From positions 18,823,850-18,887,849 of the forward strand of contig NC_088304.1 in NCBI RefSeq assembly GCF_032854445.1: a stretch of DNA of 64,000 bases, in the 5' to 3' direction. Each line of letters starts with the position of its first letter. The stretch's first letter is position 1. Below, piece after piece: positions 45,300-56,245 of this stretch. Position numbers and translations under genes: made by a program. Origin of the DNA: Liolophura sinensis (lineage: Eukaryota; Mollusca; Polyplacophora; Chitonida; Chitonidae). The notes beneath the pieces are model-generated. The model worked only from the letters and a program-made list of their open reading frames with translations. It did not search any database and had not been told where the DNA came from.

Positions 45300-46931
45300 A
45301 CTTCGATTAGAATCAAAATAGCAAAATGTATTGTAGTCAGTAAATATGATACCCTGCAAAGGTAGACTAAAATCGTTCCAACCACAAGTTCTAAAATATA
45401 ATATTAAACTCAAGCTATACAGAACTCAGAACATCCATAACAAATAAACTCTTTTACTAAGGGAATCAAATTGGACCAATATATTTTTTTATTCTGTCTT
45501 CAGTTGCATTACATACTCAAAGCCATGAGGGATTTTAAGTACAAACGTAATTGTACTTAGAATACTACCAACATAACCTAACGCTACGTACACCTTAGAA
45601 AAATATGACGTATGTATATGATCACTGTGACGTCATTCCAGAAACAGGTGTATACATTCTCGATGTTCAGATGTGAAGGCTTTTGGGAAAAAGAGATGAA
45701 AGCAAACAAGCTGTATGGGCTTAATTAATACAAAAAATAAATATTATTAACTTTCAAAAATACGATAATTTCAGGGGAATATACAATGCTTAATAATACG
45801 TAATAACACTTTTAGGATCAATTCATCAAATTTTTAAAAGTACATATATTTATTAGTTTTGATGCTTAAGGTTGAAAAGGAAAACACATACTTTAAACGT
45901 GTCATGAGGAGAAAATATTAAAACTAATCATAAATATTTAACAGCATTTAAATCAGCCATATGTATTGTTCTGTGATTGATGGAATAAAAAGATTGGTAA
46001 GAGTTTATCTGAACTAAAAAAGCTAGCAATATGAATAAATTATGCCACGGGAAAATAGCGTGTTATAATTAGTGAGGAGACATACGTAGCCCAACAATGG
46101 CACAACTTTGTATGCACAGGTGTCTTTTTTTTAAACAATAACTACAAGAACTCGATGTTGAATAAAGGAAAACATATAAAGATCCCATCTCAGGAAAATC
46201 GTTCAATATTTATATGATATTCGGTGAGTGATTGACCATTTGGCCTGAGTGGTGAATTAGTACTGTGAAATCAGAGCTGGATTCCAGTTACGGGTTAAAA
46301 TTCCGTACTTTTATTGTTACACAGTTTGTACATCGATATTAACCCACCAACCTTGGTCTAATTCTTTTCGGGCACTTTCAGCTGAGTGCATTCAAAAATC
46401 TCGACTTTTCTTACCTTTTTCTAAAACTTTTTCACCTTCTTTTTGAAGAGAAGCTACAGACATTTTTATATGTCACCAAAGTGACAACTGTTAAAGGATT
46501 AAGAGCTCATTGCGAATTCCTCTAACTGGTAATGTGGATTCCGAATTTAAAAATTTGTAAGAGAATGTTTTAGCGTGCTATACACGCCATTTTACAAAGA
46601 ACGTAATTGAAGTAGTTTAGCAAAAATACAACTACATGTGCATTCGTGGAAAGACTTCTTATATATACTTAACATCCTAAATAGATTTCAAATCCATTTA
46701 AATCACTGCAACAGAAATACATGATGGCAAAATCGGGATTCATAACGTCTGAACCATATTCCCAAATCAGTCCCATACCAAAGAACAGGCTCCAGCTCTG
46801 AAATGGAAAGTGACTTCGCAGGTTTTATGTTAATCTCTATAATACATACATACACCTCACTGTTCTTGGCATCACGTGTTGATAATCCAGTTCCAAAAAC
46901 ATTGTCTTTTCGTCGCTTACTTCACATCCAC
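45300..46931. other. AT-rich non-coding stretch 3' of the LPMO gene
   Basis: It includes the LPMO 3' UTR in its upper part. A minus-strand AATAAA lies near 46310, rather distant. A decayed tRNA-like stretch with A-box-like 'ttggcctgagtggt' and B-box-like 'cgggttaaaattcc' is at 46237-46303. Confidence 0.35.
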
Positions 46932-47434
46932 TCAGTATTGCCACCAGTGCTTTTTGGTTGTGGTTGTCGGTCGTTTCCACTCCCAAGATGGATATTTCCC
47001 TTGTTGAGGGGCACGCGTCGTTGGCCGGCGCGTGTAGTAGGGTCGGCGCGTTGTGGGACGCTTCCACCAGCTGATTACCTTGGAGGTAGAAGAGGGGCGG
47101 GGTTTAGTCCAGGGTCGCGTTGTCCTCTGCCAGATAAAGGTTCTTTTTGGAGTTGTTCGACGTTGGGTTGTTGTTCTGATGGGTCTTGCAGTTACAGGAC
47201 GAGAGGTTGCTGGTCGGATGGTCCGTACGGGCCTCCTTGTGGTTTTAAACGTTGGTTTCTTTGTAAATGTGGGTTTTACTGTTCTAAATGTCGGTCTCTT
47301 TGTGGTAAATATCGGTCTTCTTCCACCTCTCTTCACGATAGCCACGTCAGAGCATCCGTAGAACTCTTCCTGAGGACCGCAGCCAACACAACAACTATCT
47401 GGTTTATCGGGTTTGTCGCATCCCCAGTCCTTAC
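46932..47434 (-). CDS. LPMO exon 4 (end of catalytic domain and basic tail)
   Basis: The acceptor TTTGCCTGCAG opens at the split Gly186 codon. It encodes KDWGCDKPDKPDSCCVGCGP, the last conserved strand, and the basic tail to the stop at 46932. Intron 3 is 492 bp. Confidence 0.93.
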
Positions 47435-50400
47435 CTGCAGGCAAAGAAAAATCTCAGGTGTCAAATTCAAACTCACCTTTTTTGTCTTTAACAAGTTCTT
47501 CCTATTAGATGCTACATTCTTGAATGAATTTATTTATTTATGGACACCATAATATACAACCAGAATGTTATTGAAACATCATTGTCCGTGATCGTATGAT
47601 ACGTATTATTATTTTAGCGCTTTCACAGTGCTATACCAATATCTAAAATTTACTAAGGAGGAGCTGTTATAAGTACCTAGACTTTTTCAGAATATTTACG
47701 CAGTACCTAGGTATAACAAATGCGGTGAGCCCTCGTTTGTCAAGACCTGAAGTGCTCCACCCTTTGAGGTGACAAGTTCGAATCTACCTCTCGCTGGTTT
47801 TCCTCTTTGCATTAACCTCGGTTCGTCATAAAGGTAAAGTAAGCCCTAATCTCGAATGCGGGGTCAGTCAACAGGTGAATAAACATAACAAGAGTTGTAA
47901 TCAGATGGCGTTTTACTAATACTTACCGGTGTGATATTTCCACTGTAGCACACACTGAGAGCACGTGAGGCCCGCCGGGAGAACTGCTCTCACCGTTACG
48001 TTCATCGGCTTAAAATTCTTAGGCAGGAAATACCTGTGTGTGGAAATGAGAGTACTTTATACCTAAAAGATAGGACTCATGGATTAAATGTTCTTTTTAT
48101 GACGTCAATGATTAATTTTCCCATACCCCAGTGTGTACACGTACACGCACTATAACGTTTACATGCACTATAATGTGGTGTACACACAAAAAACACCGGT
48201 GTTGTATGAAGACAAACTTGTGTTCTTTCCAACAAAAGTCTTGTAAAATATTTGAACAACTCCATCTTGTGGTAGTGTTGAAAGAATTGAACACAAGATG
48301 TGTTGGATGTTATACACAATACTTGTCGAAAAAATATACACGTTTTTGCTCTATTGCATAAATTACCGGATTTTGGTCCAACGCAAGTTTGCGTTTTGTT
48401 ATTTTGTAACACAAACACGTATAGTTCACATTTATTTAACACGTGTTTGTGTAGAGGTAATATATTTCTATGTTGAATGAAAACAATTTACTTTTTTGTA
48501 CAAAAAGTCTAATTAGTTTCTTTAAGAACAGAACAATGTCTAAATCATAAGACGTCAGTCTGGCACACTGGCATTGACAGCACAGGTATACCATGTGTGT
48601 TGCTGTTCCACATCACTGAAATCAACCATCATATCCTTAAATTTAAGAAATTTTGGAACGGAACAAAATGTGAGACAGGAGTGGGAAAAGAGAGAAGATG
48701 GTGTAGTTTGAATTTTGATGTGGCGCAGAAAGAATATTGGTTACCTTCTAATCTTAGTTTTCACAATGGTCCTTGCTGAGATTTAACCGTCTTTTTTACG
48801 TAAGATCCAGTGCAACAATGATCTTAGGATCTTTTTATCTTGCCTTTCTTTAACTGAAAAGAAGCTAACGGGAGCATAATTTGTCAACTCAGTGTGCTGG
48901 AAGTGACGAAAAACGTGTAAGATTGACTAAGCAGATGTGTTATTGCGATAGGCCGCAATTGCCGCCATCGTTCGACATTTCCCTCCTACACAAACCGGTT
49001 CCTGTTTGTGTTGTTAAGCTGTAGTGCTTATGAACTACCTATTTGCTTTAAGAGCCCAACTAAGCAGAAACAGTGACGTACCACAGAAAAACCAAAGAGA
49101 GTCGATTGCTTCGATGGACTTCTTTTCAGCGGGCAATGATCCACATTGTCTATATGGTGGATTCGTCACTTTGTTTACAAACATACTCACATTGAATCTC
49201 CGTTGGAGAACTTGAGTGGATATCTGTCCAAGCAGGATTGCGTGGCTCGAACCTTCTTGTTGTTAACAGGACAAAGCTTAAACTGGAACCAGCCTTTGTG
49301 CGGGGCTGTGATGTCCAGCGTAATGGTAATTGTAGCGCCTTCCTCGTACGTGTCGACAATAATGCCGTTCGCGAAGCGACCCTTCGCTTCGTGGGGTCTC
49401 GGGAAGATGTCATATGGGTCCCCGCACACCCCACACCGCCCATTCTGCTTCTCCCACTGATGCTAAAACAGGCGAAGAAAGGCACAATTAATGAAGAGCC
49501 CTTTAGGTTTGTATGTGTGGTGTTTGGGTACTAGGTGTGACGGAAAACTTTAGGAATTAACTCTCAAAGGGACTTCTAACTTTATCTCAGTCAGATGTGA
49601 ATGTATATGTTAGTCAATATACAGTGAGATGATTAGACAAATTGGTCGGCGTATGTATAGGTGGTATACTGTGAAAGCATAGGTCGTATACTGTGTAAGC
49701 ATAGGTCGTATCCTGTGTATGCATAGGTCGTACACTGTGAACGCATAGGTCGTATACTATGAAAGCATACGTCGTATACTGTGAAAGCACAGGTCGAATA
49801 CTGTGAAAGCATAGGTCGTATAATGTGAAAAAATAGGTCGTATACAATGAAAGCATAGATCGTATACTGTGAAAGTCACTTAAATGACCATTTTAAGAAA
49901 TCAAAGACTACGTTTTAAGAAGACTTCGTTTTTGTAATACTAAACGTAATCTGACAGGTAGTCTTGAACACAAAAGTACATGGATGCGTATTTTTCGTGC
50001 AATTTTATAGTAACAGTTTAAACATCATGATAAGATATGTTATATAGTGAAATAAATAAAAGCTCTACCGGCAAAAAAAAAGTATTGTTCACATTATGCG
50101 ACAGTGATCAGGATTTAAGAGTGAAGGACACCCGGTAGAGCCTAGCGACCTCTGGTAAATACTTGACAAATCTCTTCACTTAACTACAAAGCTGAACCAT
50201 TGAGATATGGTTTAGATTAGAGTCTACAATATCCCCATTGATAACGAATTGGCAAGACTGTTGTGTAATTGTTTAAAAAGAGAATATGACGGAATTTAAC
50301 TTTGTTTTACCTTCTGTCCTCCACAGTTGAGCTCGTGATCTTGGAAATCAGGAGGGTTGTCGAAGCCGAATCTCCACATGGTTCCTCGATTTGGAGGATC

Positions 50401-50487
50401 TACCAAACGTCCGTGACCATCTGTACCAGAGGGGAAGAGGAGAGTCCACAGTATCACAGGAAACACCGTGACTGTTACTGTAACCAT
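46932..50487 (-). CDS. AA15-type lytic polysaccharide monooxygenase, secreted, four exons
   Basis: Copper-dependent oxidative cleavage of polysaccharides such as chitin or cellulose is the known activity of this family (LPMO_10 Pfam fold, CAZy AA15). Four exons join in phase to 352 residues. Residues 1-24 are a signal peptide ending TDG, and cleavage exposes His25 of HGRLVDPPNRGTMWRFGFDN, the obligatory N-terminal copper ligand. The second ligand is His114 in TAPHKGWFQFKLCP, mature position 90. Cys pairs follow the family (CGVCGDPYD, CPVN, TCSQCVLQWKY, CCVGCGPQEEFYGCSDVAI). The Phe210-Tyr211 pair lies where the axial aromatic residue sits. After about residue 219 the protein has no recognised carbohydrate-binding module. 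It has instead a ~130-residue, strongly basic Thr/Arg/Lys/Pro tail with aromatic islands (SWWKRP, SWEWKRP, KHWWQY). Start: ATG with A at -3 and G at +4. The substrate is unknown. Confidence 0.95.
47927..48033 (-). CDS. LPMO exon 3
   Basis: Acceptor CACACAG, donor ACCG|GTAAGT, 107 bp. It completes the split Met150 codon and encodes YFLPKNFKPMNVTVRAVLPA and GLTCSQCVLQWKYHT. Intron 2 is 1157 bp. It is too short to stand out as an ORF and was found by splicing logic. Confidence 0.93.
49191..49462 (-). CDS. LPMO exon 2
   Basis: The acceptor ...CTGTTTTAG opens the exon at His60-Gln-Trp and the donor TCAAT|GTGAGT closes it after 90 codons plus 2 bases. It encodes CGVCGDPYD, the second copper histidine and SCLDRYPL. 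Intron 1 is 848 bp and contains a 22-bp minisatellite. Confidence 0.93.
49650..49880. repeat. 22-bp minisatellite in LPMO intron 1
   Basis: About ten units of 'gcataggtcgtatactgtga' plus AA, with point variants. Confidence 0.9.
50311..50487 (-). CDS. LPMO exon 1 (signal peptide and His1)
   Basis: 59 codons, ending in phase 0 at ...GGACAGAAG|GTAAAA. It encodes the signal peptide, the mature N-terminal His and the conserved HELNCGGQK segment. Confidence 0.93.
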
Positions 50488-50825
50488 TGTTGTTTTATAC
50501 CCTTTCCTGAAACTGATGTTACGTAGCTAAGTGGAGGCGACGATTTGGCGATGCCGTGCAAACGAAACTCTTACGATGACACTCAGTTGCAAAAGACAAC
50601 TGAACGAAACTGAAATGATGGTAAGTGGGGAAACTGACTGAACAACAGCATCTAAATGATAGTGCTGTGACTGTAAAAATCCCTACAAAACAAGCTGTCT
50701 CGGTGGTAAGTTGATACGACGATTGGATGCTGTCTTTGAAATAAAACTGTTACGATGTTGAATCTGTGCCTGTGACTGACTACCCAATGGTAAGCATGGG
50801 TTACCTGGGAAGGAGGCCTGGGGTC

Positions 50826-50833
50826 TTTATATA
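50826..50833 (-). promoter_or_regulatory. Candidate TATA box of the LPMO gene
   Basis: On the minus strand, TATATAAA lies in a GC-richer setting (GCAGGTATATAAAGACCCC), about 340 bp upstream of the start codon. A 5' UTR of about 300 bp without an intron would follow if it is used. No transcript evidence is available. Confidence 0.45.
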
Positions 50834-50839
50834 CCTGCG

Positions 50840-51590
50840 CCCTGGCTTCATAGTGATTCTAACCAGGTAACCGGGGTCTGACCCGGAATGCCTTCCTGAC
50901 AATGGTAAGATTTCACCAGGAATTTACATCTCTCTGATACTTTGTTCCCAGTATTACTTGAAAGCTAATCCAGGCCTAGCGCGGGTCTGTGTGAACGCCA
51001 ACTAACCGGTACCCGCAACTAGTGGATGCGATGAGTAAGATATTTTACGAGAACGTGTCACTTATTGTTCCGCTAATTTGAATAGCTTGTCTTGCTCAAA
51101 CATCTTCTTTCTACTAGCCAAATGGGTAACAATTCAATCGTCATTACATCAACATTTTTTATGCGGAAAAACTTAAATTTAGCCAGAGTCTGCCAAAAAT
51201 AGCAATCGGGCGATGAACCTGGTGATATCCTGGTGCATACGTTTATGCACTATTGTCTATTGATTTACTTAGTGAACACAACGTATCATTGCAAGTTAAC
51301 GACACATTAGTTTATTTTGGATACAATAGATGACAAGACATGGACACAATGTGTTATATTTGAAGATGACAGGACGTGGTTGGTACGGTACCTTCATCAC
51401 AGCTTCGAAATGATCATATTTGACTTACTGGAGCCAGTGCGACTGAGAAATGTAGACAAGGGTTGGCTACCTCTTCGATAAACCCGGACGAATCACTTCG
51501 TATACCAAATACCTTTAAATAAACTTCTTAGATAACTTCATCGCCCTAGTAAAACATTGCTACCTTGCCGAAACTTCAAAGACGCCTGTT
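50840..51590. other. Upstream flank of the LPMO gene
   Basis: No other gene seen. It presumably includes the distal promoter. Confidence 0.35.
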
Positions 51591-51593
51591 TGT

Positions 51594-51905
51594 ATGTCAC
51601 TATACAATTATTACAATCCCAGCCTATTTGGTTTTATTTCCATTGCACCAGGCTTTTCTTTAGGCCAATTAACCCAAACCATGGTTACCCTTGCAATTTT
51701 TGCAAGACTGAAAGCAAACAACAGGTCTCCTGAGTATCTAAGGAGACATTTAGTCCTACATTTTTTTTACCTGCAAAATCTTATCTTAAAAAAAAAAATT
51801 GACAATGTTTGTGATCTCTGTAACAAAGAAAAATAAATCATTGAACATTAATTTTTCCAGTGTGAAAAAAAGTTAAAATATTCCGGTAATCTTTTGAAAG
51901 GTGGC
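51594..51905 (+). pseudogene. 3' remnant of a non-LTR retrotransposon reverse-transcriptase ORF
   Basis: The frame encodes ARLKANNRSPEYLRRHLVLH..., then CDLCNKEK, a stop, IIEH, a stop, FFQCEK. The C-x-x-C...E-H...C spacing is that of the zinc-knuckle-like segment at the C-terminal end of many LINE reverse transcriptases (zf-RVT-like). Two in-frame stops (TAA at 51834 and 51849) and an A-run mark decay. No upstream RT domain is visible, consistent with 5' truncation. The identification rests on one short motif. Confidence 0.45.
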
Positions 51906-51909
51906 TAAT

Positions 51910-52660
51910 GCAGGAAGGCAAGTTTTTAGTGTAGCATCAACATTGCTACAGTAATTCTACAAATAGCCAACGAAAAAACAATAATAAACACTCTCTATAT
52001 ATATTCGATAAAAAAGGTTAATTTCCAAACTATAAAGATTGTTACGTCTAAAGAGAAAAGATATTTAATAAAATAGTTGAACACTTTAGAATCGAAGAGT
52101 GTATTGCCTAAGTAACGGGGATTGAAAATGACTTCAAAGACAAATCGAGTAGCAGCTATATTATGATATTCAAAGAAATGTATGTTGCATGTTATCTTTT
52201 ATATTTATATAGATTTTGGATTGACTCATTTATTAGTCTCCTACCTGTACCGGCTGGATGGGTGTGCGTGTGTGTGTGTGTGGCGGCGGTGGGGTGGGGT
52301 TGGGGGTTTGATTATAAGTTTGGACTACATGTGTCAGTTTGTCAAGGAACGTTTGTCCAGAATTCTTCGTAACAAATTAACACCTGGTGCATGGCTTCAC
52401 CATGGCAAGATCAGGTTGTAGTTTTCATACATTTTAGACAAAATCACTGCCGTTCGTCTTTTTGTTCTGGACTTTGACATACAAGTAGCGTTATGAATTA
52501 TGTAATATAGGTGTACACATATAACAGGTGGAAGTCACGCGGTCCTCGACGAACTCTCGAATGCGCAAACTGTCACACGAAAATCGTCGACTGTTTGTTG
52601 TCACCCAAGTCCCCATAAATGGCGAGATGAATAGAATGCCCAAGGCCTGGTTAGTGGTTC
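51910..52660. other. Non-coding stretch
   Basis: It contains a short GT/G-rich run at 52262-52305. Nothing else supported. Confidence 0.4.
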
Positions 52661-52664
52661 ATTT

Positions 52665-52815
52665 ATCAAAGATCCATTGGTCAAAGTGCATTGGTCAAAG
52701 ATTCATTGGTCCAAGATCCATTGGTCAAAGGTCCATTGGTCAAAAGCCTAATGATCAACGACCAAAGGTCAGTTGTTGAAAGATTCATTGTCTAATGGTT
52801 TATTTGTCAAAGTTC
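52665..52815. repeat. ~15-bp tandem repeat
   Basis: About nine units of 'ccattggtcaaagat' with frequent variants (ATTCATTGGTC, CTAATGATC, GTTCCATTGG). Confidence 0.85.
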
Positions 52816-53233
52816 CATTGGTTCCATTGAGGAGGATTTTCCGGGACCAGCTATCAGGAGAATGCCACAAACTCGCTGCCTTTGGAAAGTCTTGAATTCT
52901 GACTCAGAAGGTAAAAACAAATGTATTATGTGACTTATCCAAAATGTTTGGCAAGCTAGTCATGAACTTACTGGTCTCTCCACGTTCCAAAGAACTTCTT
53001 GAGTTCACAAACGTTTTGCTCATTGGTTTTCTCCAGCCTTACGTTTGTCTCCTGTAAATAACGTTTTATGCAACATTTTTCCGATTTCCAGGTCATAGAG
53101 TCACAAAAATTAGTTGCTTGTCATTTCTGACGGGTCACATCGTACATTTCGGCGTTTCTGTCTTTAGCGAGAGGAGTTCGAACTGGGAACTCCCCATCTG
53201 GATATTAATGAATTTCAAGCTAGCGGTTTCAAA
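52816..53233. other. Non-coding stretch
   Basis: Nothing supported. Confidence 0.35.
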
Positions 53234-53253
53234 TATAAACTGACGGCAAAAGA

Positions 53254-53311
53254 GTGAGTGAGTGCTCGGGATTTAACATCGTGCTCAACAATTTTTTCAG
53301 TCATATGACGA
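53254..53311 (-). mobile_element. 58-bp SINE family 2 core nested in the Tc1-like left end
   Basis: 'gtgagtgagtgctcgggatt', TAACATCGTGCTCAACAA and 'ttcagtcatatgacga' match the 3' domain of the SINE at 34672. Perfect 12-bp repeats 'gacggcaaaaga' at 53242-53253 and 53312-53323 are its target-site duplication, made from transposon sequence. The SINE landed after the transposon. Confidence 0.85.
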
Positions 53312-53599
53312 GACGGCAAAAGAAACTTTACCACTCATAAATTGAAATTTAACCAACATTCTCAGCGAATTAGGTCTGCTTAACCCAATAAAAATCTGGC
53401 TCCAAGCATATTCCCATATGGGGAAAGCTATATGTAAGCCCATACCAATCTGCTGCAACAGAAAGAGAAAAGTTTTAAAACCACATGACCCGTGGACGGG
53501 CCGAAACCGCAAGGTCAAAAAGTGTATAAAACGTTAAAGCCAGTACGTCAGACTTGTCAAAAAACAGACTTTTGAAATACACCGTAGTCATGCTGACAT

Positions 53600-54502
53600 T
53601 GCAAGAACTTTTGGCGTTCTCGTGTAACCGTTACAGATCTGATGCAGAGTTACAGGCAGACAGGACGGATCTCAGACAGGCCAAGAACAGGCAGACCTAG
53701 GGTAACCACGCCCAGCGAAGACCGGCACTTGCCTGCCTTGCATCTGCGAAATCGCTTCCTGACTGTGATGTCATCTGAGCTGAATACGTTAGGTCATCGG
53801 CTCAGTCGGCAGAGAGTGTAAAGGAGATCATGGAATCCGGGCTTATCGACTATTCAGAGGGCAGTTATGGACTACACAACATCGTAGTCAGAGGTTAAGG
53901 TCTGCCATAACTGCACGACGTAGGCTGTGACGTGATTGTCAACGGGTCGTCTTCACAGATGAAAGCCGCTTTTGTCTGTTCAGAGCTGATGGAAGACAGC
54001 GTGTATACCCGCCCTAGCTTGCCTTCAGGAGGTGGTACCGTATGGTGGTGAGGGAGTGATGGTATGGGGAGGGATTCATGGACAAGAACGGACACCACTG
54101 GTCATTATCGATGGGAACTTAACAGCTCGGCGTTACGTGAATGACATTTTACGTCCGATTGTTCTGCCCTTCCTTCGCCAGCATCCATGTGGTGTCCCTT
54201 ACCAGCATGACAACGCCCATACAGCTCGAGTCGCGCAGAACTTCCTTGACGCCAACGACGCCAACGTCTTACCATGGCCTGCACGTTCCCCAAACATATC
54301 TCCCATAGGGCACCTCTGGGACGCCCTGAATCGCCTCGCAAGACACCGAGCACAACTTCCACCTAACCAGCAGGAACCGACACGGGCTCTTGACGAAGAA
54401 TGGCATCGTATCTCACGTGACCCCATCAAACGAATGACTTTCTCTATGCGTCGGGGAAGTTTTGCATGCATTGAAGCAAGAGGTAGCCACACAAGGTACT
54501 GA
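53600..54502 (+). pseudogene. Tc1/mariner-like transposase remnant
   Basis: From about 53600 several frames encode a decayed DNA-binding half (QTGRISDRPRTGRPRVTT is readable) and a broken first Asp region (TDESR near 53957). An open frame then runs from 54032 to 54502 with VMVWGGIHGQERTPLV, the second Asp in YQHDNAHTARV and LPWPARSPNISPIGHLWDAL. The catalytic Glu expected before HLWD is Gly (GGG at 54308-54310, a one-base change from GAG), and two residues are missing between the second Asp and that site. It ends with SHTRY. Multiple frame breaks upstream make it non-functional. Confidence 0.88.
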
Positions 54503-54768
54503 TGAGGCGACTTCATCAAACTGAACAACTTTTTCCTTACTCACCTGATTGGTCTTCAAACTGAACTGTCGATTTTTTTTTCACCCCAATCCCAGTTGGG
54601 CATATGTGATGGCTATATGGGCTGCTGTACATTTCCTTACTTTGGACCTGGATGACCTCAACATATTGTTGTTTCAGTATAATACATTTCCAGTATCTAT
54701 TATTTTGTGTTATTACAAATTTGGGTCATTGAATCTATGTTAAAGTTTCTTTTGGCCGTCAGTTTATA

Positions 54769-56045
54769 CATTCCTACATGAAGCTAGTGTGAAAACTTAT
54801 TTCGTTATTTAAGGCGTTAGATTTAATAGCTCTGCATTTGCTTTGTAAACAACCTATAAAATGAATAAATTGTGAAGGCACACAATCTTGAAGCGTTAAA
54901 GACTGCCAAAAAGGCACTATGAGAGCCGTCGAACACTTATTGACGCCAAGGTTTCAACGAACCATGAAAGAGGGTGAATCTACGAATCTATTTCCTGTTT
55001 CCTGTTGGGTTTAGTTGTAATGTTATTTATATTTGAATAATTATGACGTCACGATTACCTGAGACAATGGAGTCTTGGAACTCAAAAAGTTCAAAATATT
55101 GAATTAGAAAAAAATATTTAAACAGCATTACAATGTGGACATACACATATATAGTTTGTGGTGTTACATGCCGCTGGCAAAGGGCAATATCGGTAGTTAG
55201 CGGGTGTTATTTTACTGTTAGCTTAATACAGGCGAATGTTAAAAAAGTTAGCCTTTTTGCACAAAATTAGTACTTCAAATTGTAACCCAACATACAGACC
55301 TTATCGACGAGATACACCTATATGTACTGGTTTGAGCAATGCTCTCTTTCCAGTGATTAAATTTATTTCTTTTATTTGCAGGCATAACGCCTGCAATAAT
55401 ATCTCCCTTAATCGGTGGCTGTCAGTTTTTAAGTGTATAATTGCCGGACATCACAACACGTGATGCACATATTTTCCCACTAAACGCCAAATTGGTTGAA
55501 AAGCCTGCGGTCTACACCAAAACTTCACGTAAGGCCATCACAAGCACACTCCAGACAGTCGACCAATTATTACCAGCAAAGCTCCAACAATGCGACAACA
55601 GTTGTGACAATCAAGAGAAAACAGAGTCCATTCATTAAAACAGCACACAAAGTTTCGTAATGAAAAGCCAAAATGTATTTTTGCGCATCATTATTTTTGT
55701 ACATATCATACAAACAATACATTCTAACTTGGGACGGTATAAGTTCAATGTGGAGACAAACTGGACGGAATCTTTGGTAACCTATTTAAAGTACACACCT
55801 CACACATTACGTGACAGGGCAGTCAGAAAAGAGGACAACCATTTTAACATACAGTATTATCAACACGAGACATTCCAATATCTTAAAAGAAAATACCTCT
55901 AAAAATCGAAGGCAGCATCACTAAGTACACCACTTAAAACTATGCATAAATATACTTTCATTTATTTTTGTAGATTTTTATGAAAAGAATTAAAGGTGCT
56001 CAAACAATTGACTTCTAAGGTGGACGGTATGGACCATGCTATCCG
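54769..56045. other. AT-rich non-coding stretch
   Basis: No recognised gene apart from the weak small-ORF candidate at 55660. Confidence 0.35.
55660..55902 (+). CDS. Weak candidate for a small secreted peptide
   Basis: ATG in acceptable context (GTAATGA), 80 codons. The first ~22 residues (FLRIIIFVHIIQTIHS) look like a signal peptide, and the rest is polar with one N-x-T site. No cysteines, no family recognised and no splice or promoter evidence. It could easily be chance. Confidence 0.15.
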   Translation: MKSQNVFLRIIIFVHIIQTIHSNLGRYKFNVETNWTESLVTYLKYTPHTLRDRAVRKEDNHFNIQYYQHETFQYLKRKYL

Positions 56046-56050
56046 AGGTT

Positions 56051-56217
56051 AAGAACTCTGACGTCACAGGAAGTTTATCCAATTTTATTCACGACATTGA
56101 ATGTTGGAATAACTCTTTATACCCGTAAGTGGAAGATCACTGAAATAATGTTCCAAAAAATTCCTTCCTTCTGGTGAACATTAGGAAAAAAAATGGTGAT
56201 ATGACGTCAGAGTTCTT
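56051..56217. repeat. 16-bp perfect inverted repeat carrying TGACGTCA
   Basis: 'aagaactctgacgtca' at 56051-56066 and its exact reverse complement 'tgacgtcagagttctt' at 56202-56217, about 135 bp apart. It lies immediately outside the 82-bp inverted repeat. Confidence 0.85.
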
Positions 56218-56245
56218 CGTAGTCTTGTTGGGCTGTGACTACGTA

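Larger units (their letters stand above)
53236..54766 (+). mobile_element. Tc1-like DNA transposon with both terminal inverted repeats
   Basis: The left end TAAACTGACGGC-AAAAGAAACTTTA (interrupted by a SINE fragment) and the reverse complement of the right end TAAACTGACGGCCAAAAGAAACTTTA (54741-54766) form inverted repeats of about 26 bp with one gap. TA dinucleotides at 53234-53235 and 54767-54768 are the expected target duplication. Without the nested insertion and its duplicated target the element is about 1.46 kb, normal for Tc1-like elements. It contains the transposase remnant at about 53600-54502. Confidence 0.85.

Noticed and set aside
47053-47361. ORFs of 102 (+) and 249 (+, 46803-47552) codons
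   Set aside because: They are antisense to LPMO exon 4, whose splice phase, family motifs and stop position establish the minus strand as coding.
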